Of a stretch of DNA of 64,000 nt, positions 24,361-36,434 are shown in pieces. Positions within the stretch are counted from its first letter, which is position 1. Every line of letters begins with the position of its first letter. Source of the DNA: Methylosinus sp. Ce-a6 (lineage in GTDB: Bacteria; Pseudomonadota; Alphaproteobacteria; Rhizobiales; Beijerinckiaceae); the NCBI RefSeq assembly GCF_009811655.1, contig NZ_BGJX01000008.1, positions 62,001 to 126,000 on the forward strand, written 5' to 3'. The translations under genes were made by a program, and so were the position numbers. A model generated the notes under the pieces. It was not told where the DNA came from. It was given only the letters and a program-made list of their open reading frames with translations, and did no database searches.

Positions 24361-24378
24361 CGTTCGAAATATCGAACG
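24361..24378. promoter_or_regulatory. palindromic operator candidate for the XRE-cupin regulator
   Basis: Perfect arms CGTTCGA and TCGAACG around AATA, 43 bp before the regulator start. On the minus strand a TTCGAA-N-GATTAT promoter-like pair overlaps it, so binding would block polymerase. Autoregulation is inferred from the position and family habit. Confidence 0.55.
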
Positions 24379-24484
24379 AGAAATTCGCCACGACTCCGTC
24401 GATCCCGATGGGTGTCATCGTTACGCAACAAGAATCTGGTGGGAAGGAGGCGCTGCGGCACAATCAAGAGGCGGGCGCGTCGAT

Positions 24485-25324
24485 ATGACCGCAATGGATT
24501 CCTTGGCCGACTCGCAGAGCGCCCGGCGCTTCCGGACCCTGTTCTTGTCGGATCTCCATCTCGGCACCAGAGGGCTTCAAGCCGAGCTTCTGCTCGACTT
24601 TCTGAAGCATCACGACGCCGGCACCATCTATCTCGTCGGCGACATCGTCGACGGCTGGCGGCTGAAGAACGGCTGGTATTGGCCGCAGGCGCACAATGAC
24701 GTCGTGCAGAAGCTGCTGCGCAAGGCGCGCAAGGGCGCGCGCGTCGTCTATGTGCCGGGCAATCACGACGAATTCGCCCGGGACTATACGGGCATGGAGT
24801 TCGGCGGCGTCGAAGTCGCCGAGACCGACATTCACGAGACCGCCGACGGCAAGAAGCTGCTCGTCATCCATGGCGATCAGTTCGACATCGTCGTTCGCCA
24901 TGCGCGCTGGCTCGCCTTCCTCGGCGACTGGGCCTATGAGGCCGCGCTCTTCACCAACACCTGGGCCAATCGCGTGCGGCGCATATTCGGCGTCGGCTAT
25001 TGGTCCTTCTCCGCCTGGGCCAAGCTCAAGGTCAAGAATGCGGTGAATTTCATCGGCGATTTCGAGCAGACGCTGGCGGCGGAAGCGGCGCGGCGCGGAG
25101 TCGACGGCGTCGTCTGCGGGCATATTCATCACGCGACGATCCGTCAGATCGACGGGATGCTCTATGTGAACACCGGCGATTTCGTCGAGAGCTGCACGGC
25201 GATCGCCGAGCACGCCGACGGCCGGTTGGAGATCATCCACTGGCAGAAGACCGCCAAGGAGCAGGCTGCGGCCGAGGCCGCGCAGCAGCCGCAGGCCGAA
25301 ACACAGGCGAGGGCCGCCGCCTGA
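24485..25324 (+). CDS. LpxH-like metallophosphoesterase
   Basis: A 279-residue calcineurin-type phosphoesterase. The metal motifs are complete: SDLHLG, GDIVDGW, PGNHDEF and GHIHH. The order and spacing match UDP-2,3-diacylglucosamine diphosphatase-like proteins that in Rhizobiales are often annotated as such; LpxI may do the canonical step in these bacteria, so the true substrate is open. The Ala/Gln tail after residue 255 is unusual. It overlaps the next gene by one base, suggesting a shared envelope-lipid role. Confidence 0.85.
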   Translation: MTAMDSLADSQSARRFRTLFLSDLHLGTRGLQAELLLDFLKHHDAGTIYLVGDIVDGWRLKNGWYWPQAHNDVVQKLLRKARKGARVVYVPGNHDEFARDYTGMEFGGVEVAETDIHETADGKKLLVIHGDQFDIVVRHARWLAFLGDWAYEAALFTNTWANRVRRIFGVGYWSFSAWAKLKVKNAVNFIGDFEQTLAAEAARRGVDGVVCGHIHHATIRQIDGMLYVNTGDFVESCTAIAEHADGRLEIIHWQKTAKEQAAAEAAQQPQAETQARAAA

Positions 25325-26421
25325 TGCGGATATTGATCGCGACGGACGCTTGGCGTCCGCAAGTCAACGGAGTCGTGCGTTCCCTGGAGGCGATGGCGCG
25401 GGCGGCGAACGCCCTCGGCGCATCGATCGATTTCCTGACCCCTCAGGATTTCTCCTTCGTTCCAATGCCGACCTATCCGGAAATTCAGCTCGCCTTCGCT
25501 TCGGCAGGGGCGGTGGCGAAACGATTGGCGCAGGGCTACGACCACGTCCATATCGCCACGGAAGGGCCGGTGGGCCTCGCCACGCGCGCCTGCTGCCGTC
25601 GCCAGGGCCGGCGCTTCACCACGAGCTATCACACGCGCTTTCCCGAATATATTCACGCCCGCACGCGGTTGCCGGTCTGCGTGACCTATGCGCTGCTGCG
25701 GCGCTTCCATAATAGCGGCGCAGGGACGATGGTCTCGACGCAGACGCTGGCGCAGGAGCTTTCCGCGCGGGGATTCCGCCGGCTGATGCGCTGGTCGCGC
25801 GGCGTCGACCACGAGCTGTTTCATCCGGGCGCGGCGACAGATCTCGGCTTCGAGCGCCCGATCTATCTCTATGCGGGCCGGCTCGCGGTGGAGAAGAATG
25901 TCGAAGCCTTTCTCTCGCTCGACCTGCCCGGCACGAAGCTCGTCGCCGGCGACGGACCGGAGCGCGCGGCGCTCGAGGCGGCCTATCCCGAGGCGCGCTT
26001 CCTCGGCCTGAAGACGAGCGAGGAGCTGGCGACGCTCTACGCCAGCGCGGATGTCTTCGTGTTTCCGAGCCGCACCGACACTTTCGGAATGGTGTTGCTC
26101 GAGGCCATGGCCTGCGGCCTGCCGGTGGCGGCCTTTCCGGTGGCCGGCCCGCTCGACGTCGTCGGCGCGAGCGGCGCCGGCGTGCTCAGCGAGGATTTGC
26201 AGGCGGCCTGTCTCGCGGCGACGGATATTCCGCGCGCTGTTCCGCGCGCCCATGCGCTGACCTTCACCTGGGAAGCGAGCGCGCGGCAATTTCTCGGCAA
26301 TGTGGCGCTCGCTCATCAGAACGGCGTCGAGGCGGCGGCGGCGTCTCAGGCCGCCTCCGGCAAGACCTGCTCAGCCAAACAGCCTGAGCTTTTCGTGCAG
26401 GGTGAGATGATCGAGCCGTGA
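25324..26421 (+). CDS. GT4-family glycosyltransferase
   Basis: A 365-residue glycosyltransferase of GT4/GT-B type. MRILIATDAWRPQVNGVVRS starts the N-domain, the donor domain shows YLYAGRLAVEKNV and VFPSRTDTFGMVLLEAMACG (E-x7-E motif). The combination resembles alphaproteobacterial glycosyltransferases for diacylglycerol glycolipids or mannosylation. It is coupled to the LpxH-like gene by a one-base stop/start overlap; both may serve envelope glycolipid synthesis. The last 51 bp overlap a convergent gene. Confidence 0.82.
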   Translation: MRILIATDAWRPQVNGVVRSLEAMARAANALGASIDFLTPQDFSFVPMPTYPEIQLAFASAGAVAKRLAQGYDHVHIATEGPVGLATRACCRRQGRRFTTSYHTRFPEYIHARTRLPVCVTYALLRRFHNSGAGTMVSTQTLAQELSARGFRRLMRWSRGVDHELFHPGAATDLGFERPIYLYAGRLAVEKNVEAFLSLDLPGTKLVAGDGPERAALEAAYPEARFLGLKTSEELATLYASADVFVFPSRTDTFGMVLLEAMACGLPVAAFPVAGPLDVVGASGAGVLSEDLQAACLAATDIPRAVPRAHALTFTWEASARQFLGNVALAHQNGVEAAAASQAASGKTCSAKQPELFVQGEMIEP

Positions 26422-27174
26422 CAGGGCCGCGAGGCGCGGATCGACGATCTGCGCCGGCGCGGCCTTCGGCGGCGCGACCTCATCCGACCGGATCGCCCAA
26501 GCGACGGATTCCTCGAAGGCGATCCCATTGCACGCCGGCGCTTCGGCAAAGGCGGGGATGTCCCCGATCCCGGCGATCCGCTCCTCTTCGAGCCGGGCGA
26601 CAGGCTGGGGCTCGAAGGCGACAGGCTTCTCCGCCACGACCGGCTCGACTTCGAGCGGGTCCGAATCGATCGGCTCGAACTCCGCTTGCGCGGCTTCGAT
26701 CGGCTCCGCCGCGGCAACCGGCCGGATCGCGATGGATGCGGCGGAAGGCTCGGCGACTACGTAATCCGCCACGATCTCGACAGGCGCGGCGTCCGCGATT
26801 GCGCGAGACGCTTCATCCGACATCGCCGCCGGCGCATCGAGCAATTTGGAAAACTGCTCCGCCAGCGCGTCCGCCTGGGCGCAGAGCATCTCGTCGACGC
26901 CGCTCGCGCGCAGCGTCCGCGCGAATTCCTGCGCGCGCTCGACGAGGCGGCGCGGCAGGCGCCAATCGGCGGCCGCCTCCTGCGCCTCGACGCGCGCCGC
27001 GACGCGCTCCAGGCGATCGACGGCCACCACGAGCCGCTCCGTCTCCTCGGCGCGCTGGCGGCGCGCATATTCGAGCAGGAACCAGCGGCCGCGCACGGTC
27101 TCCATCACCGCGGCTTCGATTCGCTCATAGTCTTCGGGATAGAGGCCGGTGGGCGGAGCCGGTAGAGTAGTCAT
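26371..27174 (-). CDS. conserved hypothetical protein, helical N-terminus and acidic tail
   Basis: A 267-residue protein. Residues 8-110 are helical and well defined (YEAIEAAVMET-like start, here YERIEAAVMETVRGRWFLLEY), with alternating charged helices; the rest is Ala/Glu/Pro-rich and disordered-looking, ending in a compact basic helix (LSRLDHLTLHEKLRLFG). Similar N-termini occur in uncharacterised Rhizobiales proteins, but I recognise no named family. The start at 27174 lies at the proposed promoter side of the intergenic region with moeB. Overlaps the GT gene convergently. Confidence 0.65.
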   Translation of the reverse strand: MTTLPAPPTGLYPEDYERIEAAVMETVRGRWFLLEYARRQRAEETERLVVAVDRLERVAARVEAQEAAADWRLPRRLVERAQEFARTLRASGVDEMLCAQADALAEQFSKLLDAPAAMSDEASRAIADAAPVEIVADYVVAEPSAASIAIRPVAAAEPIEAAQAEFEPIDSDPLEVEPVVAEKPVAFEPQPVARLEEERIAGIGDIPAFAEAPACNGIAFEESVAWAIRSDEVAPPKAAPAQIVDPRLAALSRLDHLTLHEKLRLFG

Positions 27175-27387
27175 AGGCCGTCCTTGCGGGACAAGAAGCG
27201 CCGAATCGCGCATATTCAAGCAAAGTCTGCGACGCCGTTATATGCAAGCGCGAAAACGCCGTCGCGCTCGTCATGCGCGCGTCCGCCCGCCCTTCGTGGC
27301 GTTCCTCGGCGGCTTCATGGTAAAAGTATCGCGGCGAGCGCGACTGGGAGACAAGAGGCGCGCGAGCTTCGGCGCAGGAAAAACGAC

Positions 27388-28170
27388 ATGAGCCTCTCGG
27401 CCGAAGAAATCGAGCGCTACGCCCGCCATATCGTGCTGCGCGAGGTCGGCGGACCCGGCCAGCAGCGGCTGAAAAAAGCGCGCGCGCTCGTCGTGGGCGC
27501 GGGCGGCCTCGGCGCGCCGCTCCTCCAATATCTCGCGGCCGCCGGCGTCGGCGCGCTCGGCATCGTCGATGACGACGAGGTCTCGCTCTCCAATCTGCAG
27601 CGGCAGGTCATTCATCAGACGACCGCTGTCGGCCGGCTGAAGGTCGACAGCGCGCGGGAGGCGATCCATCGGCTCAATCCGCATGTGCATGTCGAGACCC
27701 ATGCGCTGCGCCTCGACGAGCAGAATGCGCGCGGGCTCGTCGCCGGCTATGACATCGTCGCCGACGGCTCCGACAATTTCGCGACGCGCTATCTCGTCTC
27801 GGACGCCTGCTTCTACGAAAAAAAGCCGCTCGTCACCGCGGCCGTCGGCGGCTTCGACGCCTCGCTGACGACGCTGCGCCCGTTCGAGACCGATTCGACC
27901 GGCAAGCCCAATCCGACCTATCGCTGCCTCTTCCCCGCGCCGCCGCCGCCAGGCGCCGTGCCGAGCTGCGAGGAGGCCGGCGTGCTCGGCGCGCTGACGG
28001 GAATCGTCGGCGCGATGATGGCGCTGGAAGTGATCCGCGAGATCGTCGGCTTCGGCGAGGGTCTCACCGGGCGCCTGCTGCTCTTCGACGCCCGCTCCAT
28101 GCGCTTCGAGACGCTGCGCTACGCCTATGATCCGGACAATCCGCTGACCGGCGTCACAGCGCAGCGATGA
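27388..28170 (+). CDS. moeB: HesA/MoeB/ThiF-family adenylyltransferase
   Basis: A 260-residue E1-like enzyme. VVGAGGLGAPLLQYLAAAG is the nucleotide-binding loop, NLQRQVIH and DGSDNFATRYL the adenylation site, and YRCLFP plus PSCEEAGVLG are the usual MoeB block. Members activate the C-terminus of MoaD or ThiS for sulfur transfer. No rhodanese domain is attached. Without molybdopterin or thiamine genes adjacent the exact partner is undecided. RBS CAGGAAAAA precedes the ATG. Confidence 0.85.
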   Translation: MSLSAEEIERYARHIVLREVGGPGQQRLKKARALVVGAGGLGAPLLQYLAAAGVGALGIVDDDEVSLSNLQRQVIHQTTAVGRLKVDSAREAIHRLNPHVHVETHALRLDEQNARGLVAGYDIVADGSDNFATRYLVSDACFYEKKPLVTAAVGGFDASLTTLRPFETDSTGKPNPTYRCLFPAPPPPGAVPSCEEAGVLGALTGIVGAMMALEVIREIVGFGEGLTGRLLLFDARSMRFETLRYAYDPDNPLTGVTAQR

Positions 28171-28504
28171 CGGCGATCTCTATCCTGTAGTCCGGCGCGA
28201 CGAGCTTCGCCTCGACGGTGGCGCGGGCCGGCGGGTTGCTCTTATCGACCCAGACGTCCCAGATGCTGTTCATCTCGGCGAAAGTCGCGATGTCCGCAAG
28301 ATAGATCGTCGCCGAGAGAATCTTGGCCTTCTCGCTGCCGGCCTCCTGGAGAATCGTGTCGATGAGGCCGAGAATCTCGCGCGTCTGATCGGCGACCGAG
28401 CCGCCCTTGGCCGCTTCGGCGACCTGGCCCGCGGTATAGATCACCCCGCCATGCACGACGGCCTTGCTCATGCGCGCGCCGGCGCCGATCCGCTTGATGG
28501 ACAT
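28154..28504 (-). CDS. RidA/YjgF-family deaminase-like protein
   Basis: A 116-residue protein of the RidA superfamily, with the signature (N/D)PPARATVEAKLVAPD near the end, including the conserved Arg that binds substrate carboxylate. RidA hydrolyses enamine/imine intermediates. The paralogue subgroup is uncertain because its N-terminal loop differs (RMSKAVVHGGVIYTAGQV). Its last 17 bp overlap the convergent moeB gene. Confidence 0.9.
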   Translation of the reverse strand: MSIKRIGAGARMSKAVVHGGVIYTAGQVAEAAKGGSVADQTREILGLIDTILQEAGSEKAKILSATIYLADIATFAEMNSIWDVWVDKSNPPARATVEAKLVAPDYRIEIAVIAAL

Positions 28505-28983
28505 ATTTCGTTTCTCCGAGGGTTACGAGTATCGGGGCGGGAGGGCGGAGCGCGCCGCGCTTCATAGGCCAGGGCTATCCATCGACTGAAAATCTCTATC
28601 GTGCCTCTACATACACAAAGAGCGGGGACGGCCCTCGCCTCTCCCCACTCTTTGGTACCCGTCCTTTAACCGGACTCTTCCTTGGGCGCGTCTCGCGAGA
28701 AAAGGTGTGGAGCGTCTCGCGGATGTGCAGAGTTCCGGCGTCCTCCCCGACTTGGACCTCAGCCAGCAATTGGTCGAACGCTTTCTGCGTTCAAATGTTT
28801 TTAGCCAGCTCGGCGAAGGGGACATTATGACAGGCGGGGCGTTTTGTCATCCGAAAAAGCCCGTCGCTGGAATGAAATTGTGCTGAGGGCGCCCGCCTTC
28901 GGGGCAGGCTGTTCTCGGCTTGGGCGGCGGGCGCGCCGAGCGCCTGAAGGCCGCCGGCGCGCGCACCTGCCCGAACAGATGGG
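28505..28983. other. 479-bp intergenic region, no secure gene
   Basis: Between ridA and pccB. The plus strand contains an open frame of 59 codons from GTG 28707 to TGA 28886, with an AAAAGG sequence before it and a run of plausible codons (a DLDLSQQLVERFL block), but no family is recognised and codon periodicity is not strong. On the minus strand a 72-codon frame (28607-28825) is probably chance. A degraded gene is the most likely reading. Confidence 0.3.
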
Positions 28984-30519
28984 TCAGAGCGGGATGTTGT
29001 CGTGCTTTTTCCAGGGGTTTTCCAACTCCTTATGGCGGAGCAGGGCGAGCGCGCGGGCGATGCGCTTGCGCGTCGCGCTCGGCATGATCACCTCGTCGAT
29101 ATAGCCGCGCTCGGCGGCGACGAAGGGCGACAGGAAGCGGTCCTCATATTCCTTGGTGCGCTGGGCGATCTTCTCGGCGTCGCCGATATCGGCGCGGAAG
29201 ATGATCTCGACGGCGCCCTTGGCGCCCATGACGGCGATCTGGGCCGAGGGCCAGGCGTAGTTCACATCGCCGCGCAGATGCTTGGAGGCCATGACGTCAT
29301 AGGCGCCGCCGAAGGCCTTGCGGGTGATGAGAGTGACCTTGGGCACGGTGGCCTCGGCATAGGCGAAGAGCAGTTTCGCGCCATGCTTGATGAGGCCGCC
29401 ATATTCCTGCGCCGTGCCCGGCAGGAAGCCAGGGACGTCGACGAAAGTGACGATCGGAATGTTGAAGCAGTCGCAAAAGCGCACGAAGCGCGCGGCTTTC
29501 TTCGACGCGTCGATGTCGAGCACGCCCGCGAGCACCATGGGCTGATTGGCGACGAAGCCCACCGTGCGGCCCTCGATGCGGCCGAAGCCGACGACGATAT
29601 TCTTGGCGTGGGTCTCCTGAATCTCGAAGAAATCGCCCTCATCGGCGATCTTCGTGATGAGCTCCTTGATATCGTAGGGCTTGTTGGGATTGTCCGGAAC
29701 GAGCGTGTCGAGCGAGGCGTCGAGCCGCTCGGCCTCGTCGAAGCTCGGCCACTCCGGCGGCTCCTCCTTATTGGAGGAAGGCAGGAAGTCGATGAGGCGG
29801 CGCATCTGCAACAGCGCCTCGACGTCATTGTCATAGGCCTTGTCGGCGATCGAGCTCTTGGTCGTGTGCACGGAGGCGCCGCCGAGCTCTTCCGCCGTCA
29901 CCGTCTCATTGGTGACGGTCTTCACCACATCCGGGCCGGTGACGAACATATAGCTCGTGTCGCGCACCATGAAGATGAAGTCGGTCATGGCCGGCGAATA
30001 GACGTCGCCGCCGGCGCAGGGGCCCATGATGACGGAAATCTGCGGAATGACGCCGGAGGCCAGCACATTGCGCTGGAACACCTCGCCATAGCCCCCGAGC
30101 GCCGCGACGCCCTCCTGAATGCGCGCGCCGCCGGCGTCGAACAGGCCGATGATCGGCGCCCTGTTTTTCAGCGCCATGTCCTGCAGCTTGGTGATTTTCT
30201 GCGCATGGGTCTCCGACAGAGAGCCGCCGAAGACGGTGAAATCCTTGGCGAAGACGAAGACGGCGCGGCCGTTCACCGTGCCCCAGCCGGTGACGACGCC
30301 GTCGCCCGAGATTTTCTCGCCCTTGTCCATGCCGAAATCGGCGCAACGGTGCTCGACGAACATGTCGAACTCCTCGAAGGAGCCGTGATCGAGCAGCAGC
30401 TCGATGCGCTCGCGCGCGGTGAGCTTGCCGCGCGCATGTTGCGCGTCGATGCGCTTGACGCCGCCGCCGAGACGCGCCGAGGCGCGCCGCTGCTCGAGAC
30501 CCTCGATGATATGTTTCAT
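28984..30519 (-). CDS. pccB: propionyl-CoA carboxylase, beta (carboxyltransferase) chain
   Basis: A 511-residue biotin-dependent carboxyltransferase. The N-half has [17 protein letters not shown], and the acyl-CoA and biotin sites are in [24 protein letters not shown] and [13 protein letters not shown]. It carboxylates propionyl-CoA to methylmalonyl-CoA with a biotinylated alpha chain that is not in the window. In methylotrophs this reaction belongs to the ethylmalonyl-CoA pathway. Preceded by a 200-bp region and a secreted ClpP-like protein gene. Confidence 0.95.
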   Translation of the reverse strand: MKHIIEGLEQRRASARLGGGVKRIDAQHARGKLTARERIELLLDHGSFEEFDMFVEHRCADFGMDKGEKISGDGVVTGWGTVNGRAVFVFAKDFTVFGGSLSETHAQKITKLQDMALKNRAPIIGLFDAGGARIQEGVAALGGYGEVFQRNVLASGVIPQISVIMGPCAGGDVYSPAMTDFIFMVRDTSYMFVTGPDVVKTVTNETVTAEELGGASVHTTKSSIADKAYDNDVEALLQMRRLIDFLPSSNKEEPPEWPSFDEAERLDASLDTLVPDNPNKPYDIKELITKIADEGDFFEIQETHAKNIVVGFGRIEGRTVGFVANQPMVLAGVLDIDASKKAARFVRFCDCFNIPIVTFVDVPGFLPGTAQEYGGLIKHGAKLLFAYAEATVPKVTLITRKAFGGAYDVMASKHLRGDVNYAWPSAQIAVMGAKGAVEIIFRADIGDAEKIAQRTKEYEDRFLSPFVAAERGYIDEVIMPSATRKRIARALALLRHKELENPWKKHDNIPL

Positions 30520-30575
30520 GGAACGATCGATCCTGCCGGTTGAGTGGAAACGCCGACGAGCCTCGGCGGCTGGTT

Positions 30576-31232
30576 TTACAGTCTGGGCGAGCCGAGCCGC
30601 CAGCGGGCGATCTCGGCGGCGGAGAGGAGATGGACGCGATCGGGCGAAGTGCGCTCGGCGAGCGCGATCAGATCGCGGCTCACGCCCATGGAGGCGCTGT
30701 AGCGGAGAAGCGCGCGGCGCATTCCTCCGTCGTCGTAATGACGCTCGCGCAGGACTTCGCCGCTCCTCGGGTCGACCCCGTCGACATAATTGAACATGCG
30801 ATGCACGCCGACGCGGCTCTGGCGCGGGATCACCCGCTTGCGGCCGCCCATCAGCGCATAGACGCAGGCGGAATAGCAGCGCCCCGAGACGAGCGCGCCG
30901 ACTTCGGACTCGACTCTCGCGACGATCACCGCCATGCCGAGCCGCCGCAGCGCCTGGCCGAGCTGCATGGAGGCGACGACGCGGCCGCCCGGCGAGTCGA
31001 GGAGGACGATGCTCCGAAGCTCCGTCTCGCGTCCCTGATCGCGCAGAAAACGCACAAAGGCGTCGGCCGTGTCCTCCACGATCTCGCCCTCCGCGACGAT
31101 GACGCGCGGACAATGATCGCCGCAACCGGCGTTGGCCATTGTCGCGAGGTGGAAGGACATCTCCTCCGCATGCGCCATAGGCGACGCGACGAGCGCGGCA
31201 AGAGCGAGGAAAAGGACGGATTTTCGGCTCAT
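30576..31232 (-). CDS. secreted ClpP-like serine protease-fold protein
   Basis: A 218-residue protein with a signal peptide ([22 protein letters not shown]). The mature part is of ClpP/crotonase fold: LDSPGGRVV and [15 protein letters not shown] look like the oxyanion loop and the nucleophile helix with Ser. Other conserved features include RVGVHRMF with a catalytic His position. Such periplasmic ClpP-like proteins occur in Rhizobiales without known function. Location 57 bp before pccB suggests weak coupling. Confidence 0.75.
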   Translation of the reverse strand: MSRKSVLFLALAALVASPMAHAEEMSFHLATMANAGCGDHCPRVIVAEGEIVEDTADAFVRFLRDQGRETELRSIVLLDSPGGRVVASMQLGQALRRLGMAVIVARVESEVGALVSGRCYSACVYALMGGRKRVIPRQSRVGVHRMFNYVDGVDPRSGEVLRERHYDDGGMRRALLRYSASMGVSRDLIALAERTSPDRVHLLSAAEIARWRLGSPRL

Positions 31233-31305
31233 GCTCTCGGCGCTGCGTCTTTATCCCCATATGCGGCCAATTCCCGCCCCCGCGGCTCTCTCCCGGATCG
31301 CGGCC

Positions 31306-31381
31306 TGGTGGGCGGTGACGGACTCGAACCGCCGACCCTCTCGGTGTAAACGAGACGCTCTACCGACTGAGCTAACCGCCC
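31306..31381 (-). tRNA. tRNA-Val(TAC)
   Basis: Minus strand: GGGCGGTTAGCTCAG at the 5' end, acceptor pairs with CCGCCC before an encoded ACCA end. Anticodon stem TCTCG/CGAGA with loop TTTACAC gives TAC, valine. The T-loop is GTTCGAGTC. Confidence 0.95.
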
Positions 31382-31549
31382 GCGCGCCGACCGGGATCGA
31401 CGCCGCATTGTTTACGGGAGGGCGCCCCCGCCTGCAAGACGAGTCGCGCGAGCGGCGAAACGACAAAGCCGCCGGCGACGGTCGCGCCCCGGCGGCGAGC
31501 TGGAATTCCGGTCGAAAGGGGGGAAGCCGGAGGCGGCGGGAGCCTGCCT

Positions 31550-31834
31550 CTACTTGGTCTTGTTGAGGGCCGCCTTGAGCGTGGCGCCGGGCTTGAATCG
31601 GGCGCTCTTGGAAGCGGGGATCTTGATCTCTTCGCCGGTCGCGGGGTTGCGGCCCTTGCCCGCCGCGCGCTTCTTGACGGAGAAGGTGCCGAAACCGACC
31701 AGACGCACCTCTTCGCCCTTTTTGAGGGCCTTGGTGATGCCGTCGAGCACCGCGTCTATGGCGGCGGCGGCGGCGGCCTTCGACGTCTCGGTCGCCTCCG
31801 CGACATGCTCGACCAGTTCCAATTTATTGACCAT
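31550..31834 (-). CDS. hup: HU-family DNA-binding protein
   Basis: A 94-residue nucleoid protein. The central signature VGFGTFSVKKRAAGKGRNPATG includes the DNA-binding arm of HU/IHF; NKLELVEHVAEATETSKAAA is the N-terminal helix of HU. The ATG at 31834 is preferred over a frame open further upstream. It lies directly upstream of a long space before lon, on the same strand as lon. Confidence 0.95.
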   Translation of the reverse strand: MVNKLELVEHVAEATETSKAAAAAAIDAVLDGITKALKKGEEVRLVGFGTFSVKKRAAGKGRNPATGEEIKIPASKSARFKPGATLKAALNKTK

Positions 31835-32084
31835 GGTCTCATCCCTTCTGCTTTTGCCGGAGCCGGTCGTCGATGCGCCGTGAGCGCCGAAAATCGAGCG
31901 GCGTCGAATCGTTCGGACCCGGCACAGAGGAGTGATGTGCCGGAATCTCAGCAAAAGCAAGGGTTAGAAGAAAGCGCGACGCCGGAATCCCTGGAAATCC
32001 GGGCGCCTCAGCGCGAGACGATGGGGGAAACAGGCGGAAACCGGGGCCCCGAACGGGCCTCGACCGCCTTCGCGCGGAGGACGG

Positions 32085-32124
32085 CGGCCCCTCCCCCGCG
32101 GCATAGCCGAAGGCGGAGGGGCCG
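32085..32124 (-). terminator. GC-rich hairpin after lon
   Basis: Perfect 10-bp arms CGGCCCCTCC/GGAGGGGCCG with a structured loop begin 11 bp past the lon stop on the minus strand. No T-run follows, so it may be a Rho-dependent or processing signal instead. Confidence 0.45.
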
Positions 32125-32134
32125 GCCGAAGCCT

Positions 32135-34561
<2,427 letters not shown>

Positions 34562-34744
34562 TTCTTTTTTCCTGTTCCGTTTCGCTCCCCGCCGAGGCGG
34601 GGCGAGGCGACGCTCTGACGCAGAGGGACGCTTCTGACGTTAAAGTGACGCTTGCAAGTTCCGGGCCCGACGCTCGGACGGCTCTCGATCCCGCCTTCCG
34701 CAAACCCGCTAGCGCATGAACGGCGTCGAAGGCGATCACGCAAC

Positions 34745-34773
34745 AAATGGGCCCAGCGGCGGAACGATTCAAG
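34745..34773 (-). promoter_or_regulatory. sigma32-like heat-shock promoter of lon
   Basis: On the minus strand, CTTGAA-T, 15 bp, then CCCATTT, close to the sigma32 (RpoH) consensus. Transcription would start near 34738, giving a leader of about 175 nt before the lon ATG at 34561. The lon gene is the sole gene immediately downstream. Confidence 0.6.
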
Positions 34774-34850
34774 ATACTGGAAAAACAGACATATGCGACA
34801 TGAGAGGGCGGGAGCGGCGAAAAAGGCGCGCTCCCGCGCCCAAAAAAGCG

Positions 34851-36116
34851 TCAGGCGCTGGCGCCGCCGCTCTTCTCGTTGCGTTCGGCGTAGATGTAGA
34901 GCGGACGCGCCTTGCCCTCGACGACCTCGGGCCCGATGACGACCTGCTCGACGCCCTCGAGGCCGGGAAGCTCGAACATTGTGTCGAGCAGAATGCCCTC
35001 CATGATGGAGCGCAGGCCGCGCGCGCCGGTGTGGCGCTCGATCGCCTTGCGGGCGACGGACGAAAGGGCCTCGTCCTGGAAGGTGAGCTCGGTGCTCTCC
35101 ATCTCGAACAGGCGCTGATATTGTTTGACCAGCGCATTCTTCGGCTCAGTGAGGATGCGCTTCAACGCCTCCTCGTCCAGATCCTCGAGCGTCGCGATCA
35201 CCGGCAGGCGGCCGACGAATTCGGGGATGAGGCCGAACTTCAGCAGATCCTCCGGCTGCACATGGCGGAAGATGTCGCCGGTGCGGCGCTCGTCCGGCGC
35301 CTGCACATTGGCGCCGAAGCCGATCGACGTGCCGCGACCCCGCGCCGAAATGATCTTCTCGAGGCCGGCGAAGGCGCCGCCGCAGATGAAGAGGATGTTG
35401 GTGGTGTCGACCTGCAGGAATTCCTGCTGCGGATGCTTGCGGCCGCCTTGCGGCGGCACGGAGGCGATGGTGCCTTCCATGATCTTCAGCAGCGCCTGCT
35501 GCACGCCCTCGCCCGACACGTCGCGGGTGATGGACGGATTGTCGGATTTGCGCGAGATCTTGTCGATCTCGTCGACATAGACGATGCCGCGCTGCGCCCG
35601 CTCGACATTATAGTCGGAGGCTTGCAGCAGCTTGAGGATGATGTTCTCGACATCCTCGCCGACATAGCCCGCTTCGGTCAGCGTCGTCGCGTCGGCCATG
35701 GTGAAGGGCACGTCGAGAATGCGCGCGAGCGTCTGCGCCAGCATCGTCTTGCCGACGCCGGTCGGTCCGATCAGCAGAATATTGGATTTGGCGAGCTCGA
35801 CGTCGCCATGCTTGGCGGCGTGATTGAGGCGCTTGTAGTGATTGTGCACGGCCACCGAGAGCACGCGCTTGGCCTGCGCCTGGCCGATCACATAATCATC
35901 GAGAACCTTGCAGATCTCCCGCGGCGTCGGAATGCCGTCGCGCTGCTTGACGATGGACTTGTTCTCCTCGCGGATGATGTCCATGCAGAGCTCGACGCAT
36001 TCGTCGCAGATGAAGACCGTGGGGCCGGCGATGAGCTTGCGCACCTCATGCTGGCTCTTACCGCAAAATGAGCAGTAGAGCGTGTTCTTCGAGTCGCTGC
36101 TGCCGACCTTGCTCAT
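34851..36116 (-). CDS. clpX: ATP-binding subunit of Clp protease
   Basis: A 421-residue unfoldase. The N-terminal zinc domain has CSFCGK and CDECVELC; the AAA module has [15 protein letters not shown], followed by [10 protein letters not shown] and DEIDKI. ClpX unfolds tagged substrates for ClpP. The start at 36116 gives the standard N-terminus; clpP is not next to it, unlike the common clpP-clpX-lon order. Confidence 0.98.
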   Translation of the reverse strand: MSKVGSSDSKNTLYCSFCGKSQHEVRKLIAGPTVFICDECVELCMDIIREENKSIVKQRDGIPTPREICKVLDDYVIGQAQAKRVLSVAVHNHYKRLNHAAKHGDVELAKSNILLIGPTGVGKTMLAQTLARILDVPFTMADATTLTEAGYVGEDVENIILKLLQASDYNVERAQRGIVYVDEIDKISRKSDNPSITRDVSGEGVQQALLKIMEGTIASVPPQGGRKHPQQEFLQVDTTNILFICGGAFAGLEKIISARGRGTSIGFGANVQAPDERRTGDIFRHVQPEDLLKFGLIPEFVGRLPVIATLEDLDEEALKRILTEPKNALVKQYQRLFEMESTELTFQDEALSSVARKAIERHTGARGLRSIMEGILLDTMFELPGLEGVEQVVIGPEVVEGKARPLYIYAERNEKSGGASA

Positions 36117-36434
36117 GTCTCGTCTCCTGACCGATCGGCCCGCTCTCGCGAATCGAACCAACCTCACTCGATATCAGCGAGGGCCTAACAAAAGGTGCAG
36201 GCAGGCACGGCCCGCCGCATTCCCCGCCCCAGCCTCCGGCGTCCACGCTGGAACCAGTCTATTAGCCCCAGCCCCCAATGCAACCACGGCGGCCCCACAT
36301 AAATCAAGCAAGAATCGCGCCTTGGGAAGGGGGGCGGCGGCTTTTCCCGGCTGCTTCCCCTTCTAGAGAGTAAACGCCCTGGAAATCAAGCTTTTGACCC
36401 AGGGCGTCGCCGTGCGCATGACACTTTCGAGACG
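36117..36434. other. 318-bp region between PPi-PFK and clpX
   Basis: No gene is seen. It must hold the clpX promoter near 36150-36250 and the pfk terminator near 36374-36407. The middle is C-rich and without a clear motif. Confidence 0.6.
36374..36407 (-). terminator. inverted repeat after the PPi-PFK gene
   Basis: Perfect 9-bp arms ACGCCCTGG/CCAGGGCGT with a 16-base loop, followed on the minus strand by TTTACTCTC. It begins 28 bp past the phosphofructokinase stop and is a reasonable terminator. Confidence 0.5.

Noticed and set aside
28607..28825. Minus-strand 72-codon frame
   Set aside because: Start context is poor, composition is Arg/Ser-rich as expected for a chance frame, and no motif is visible.
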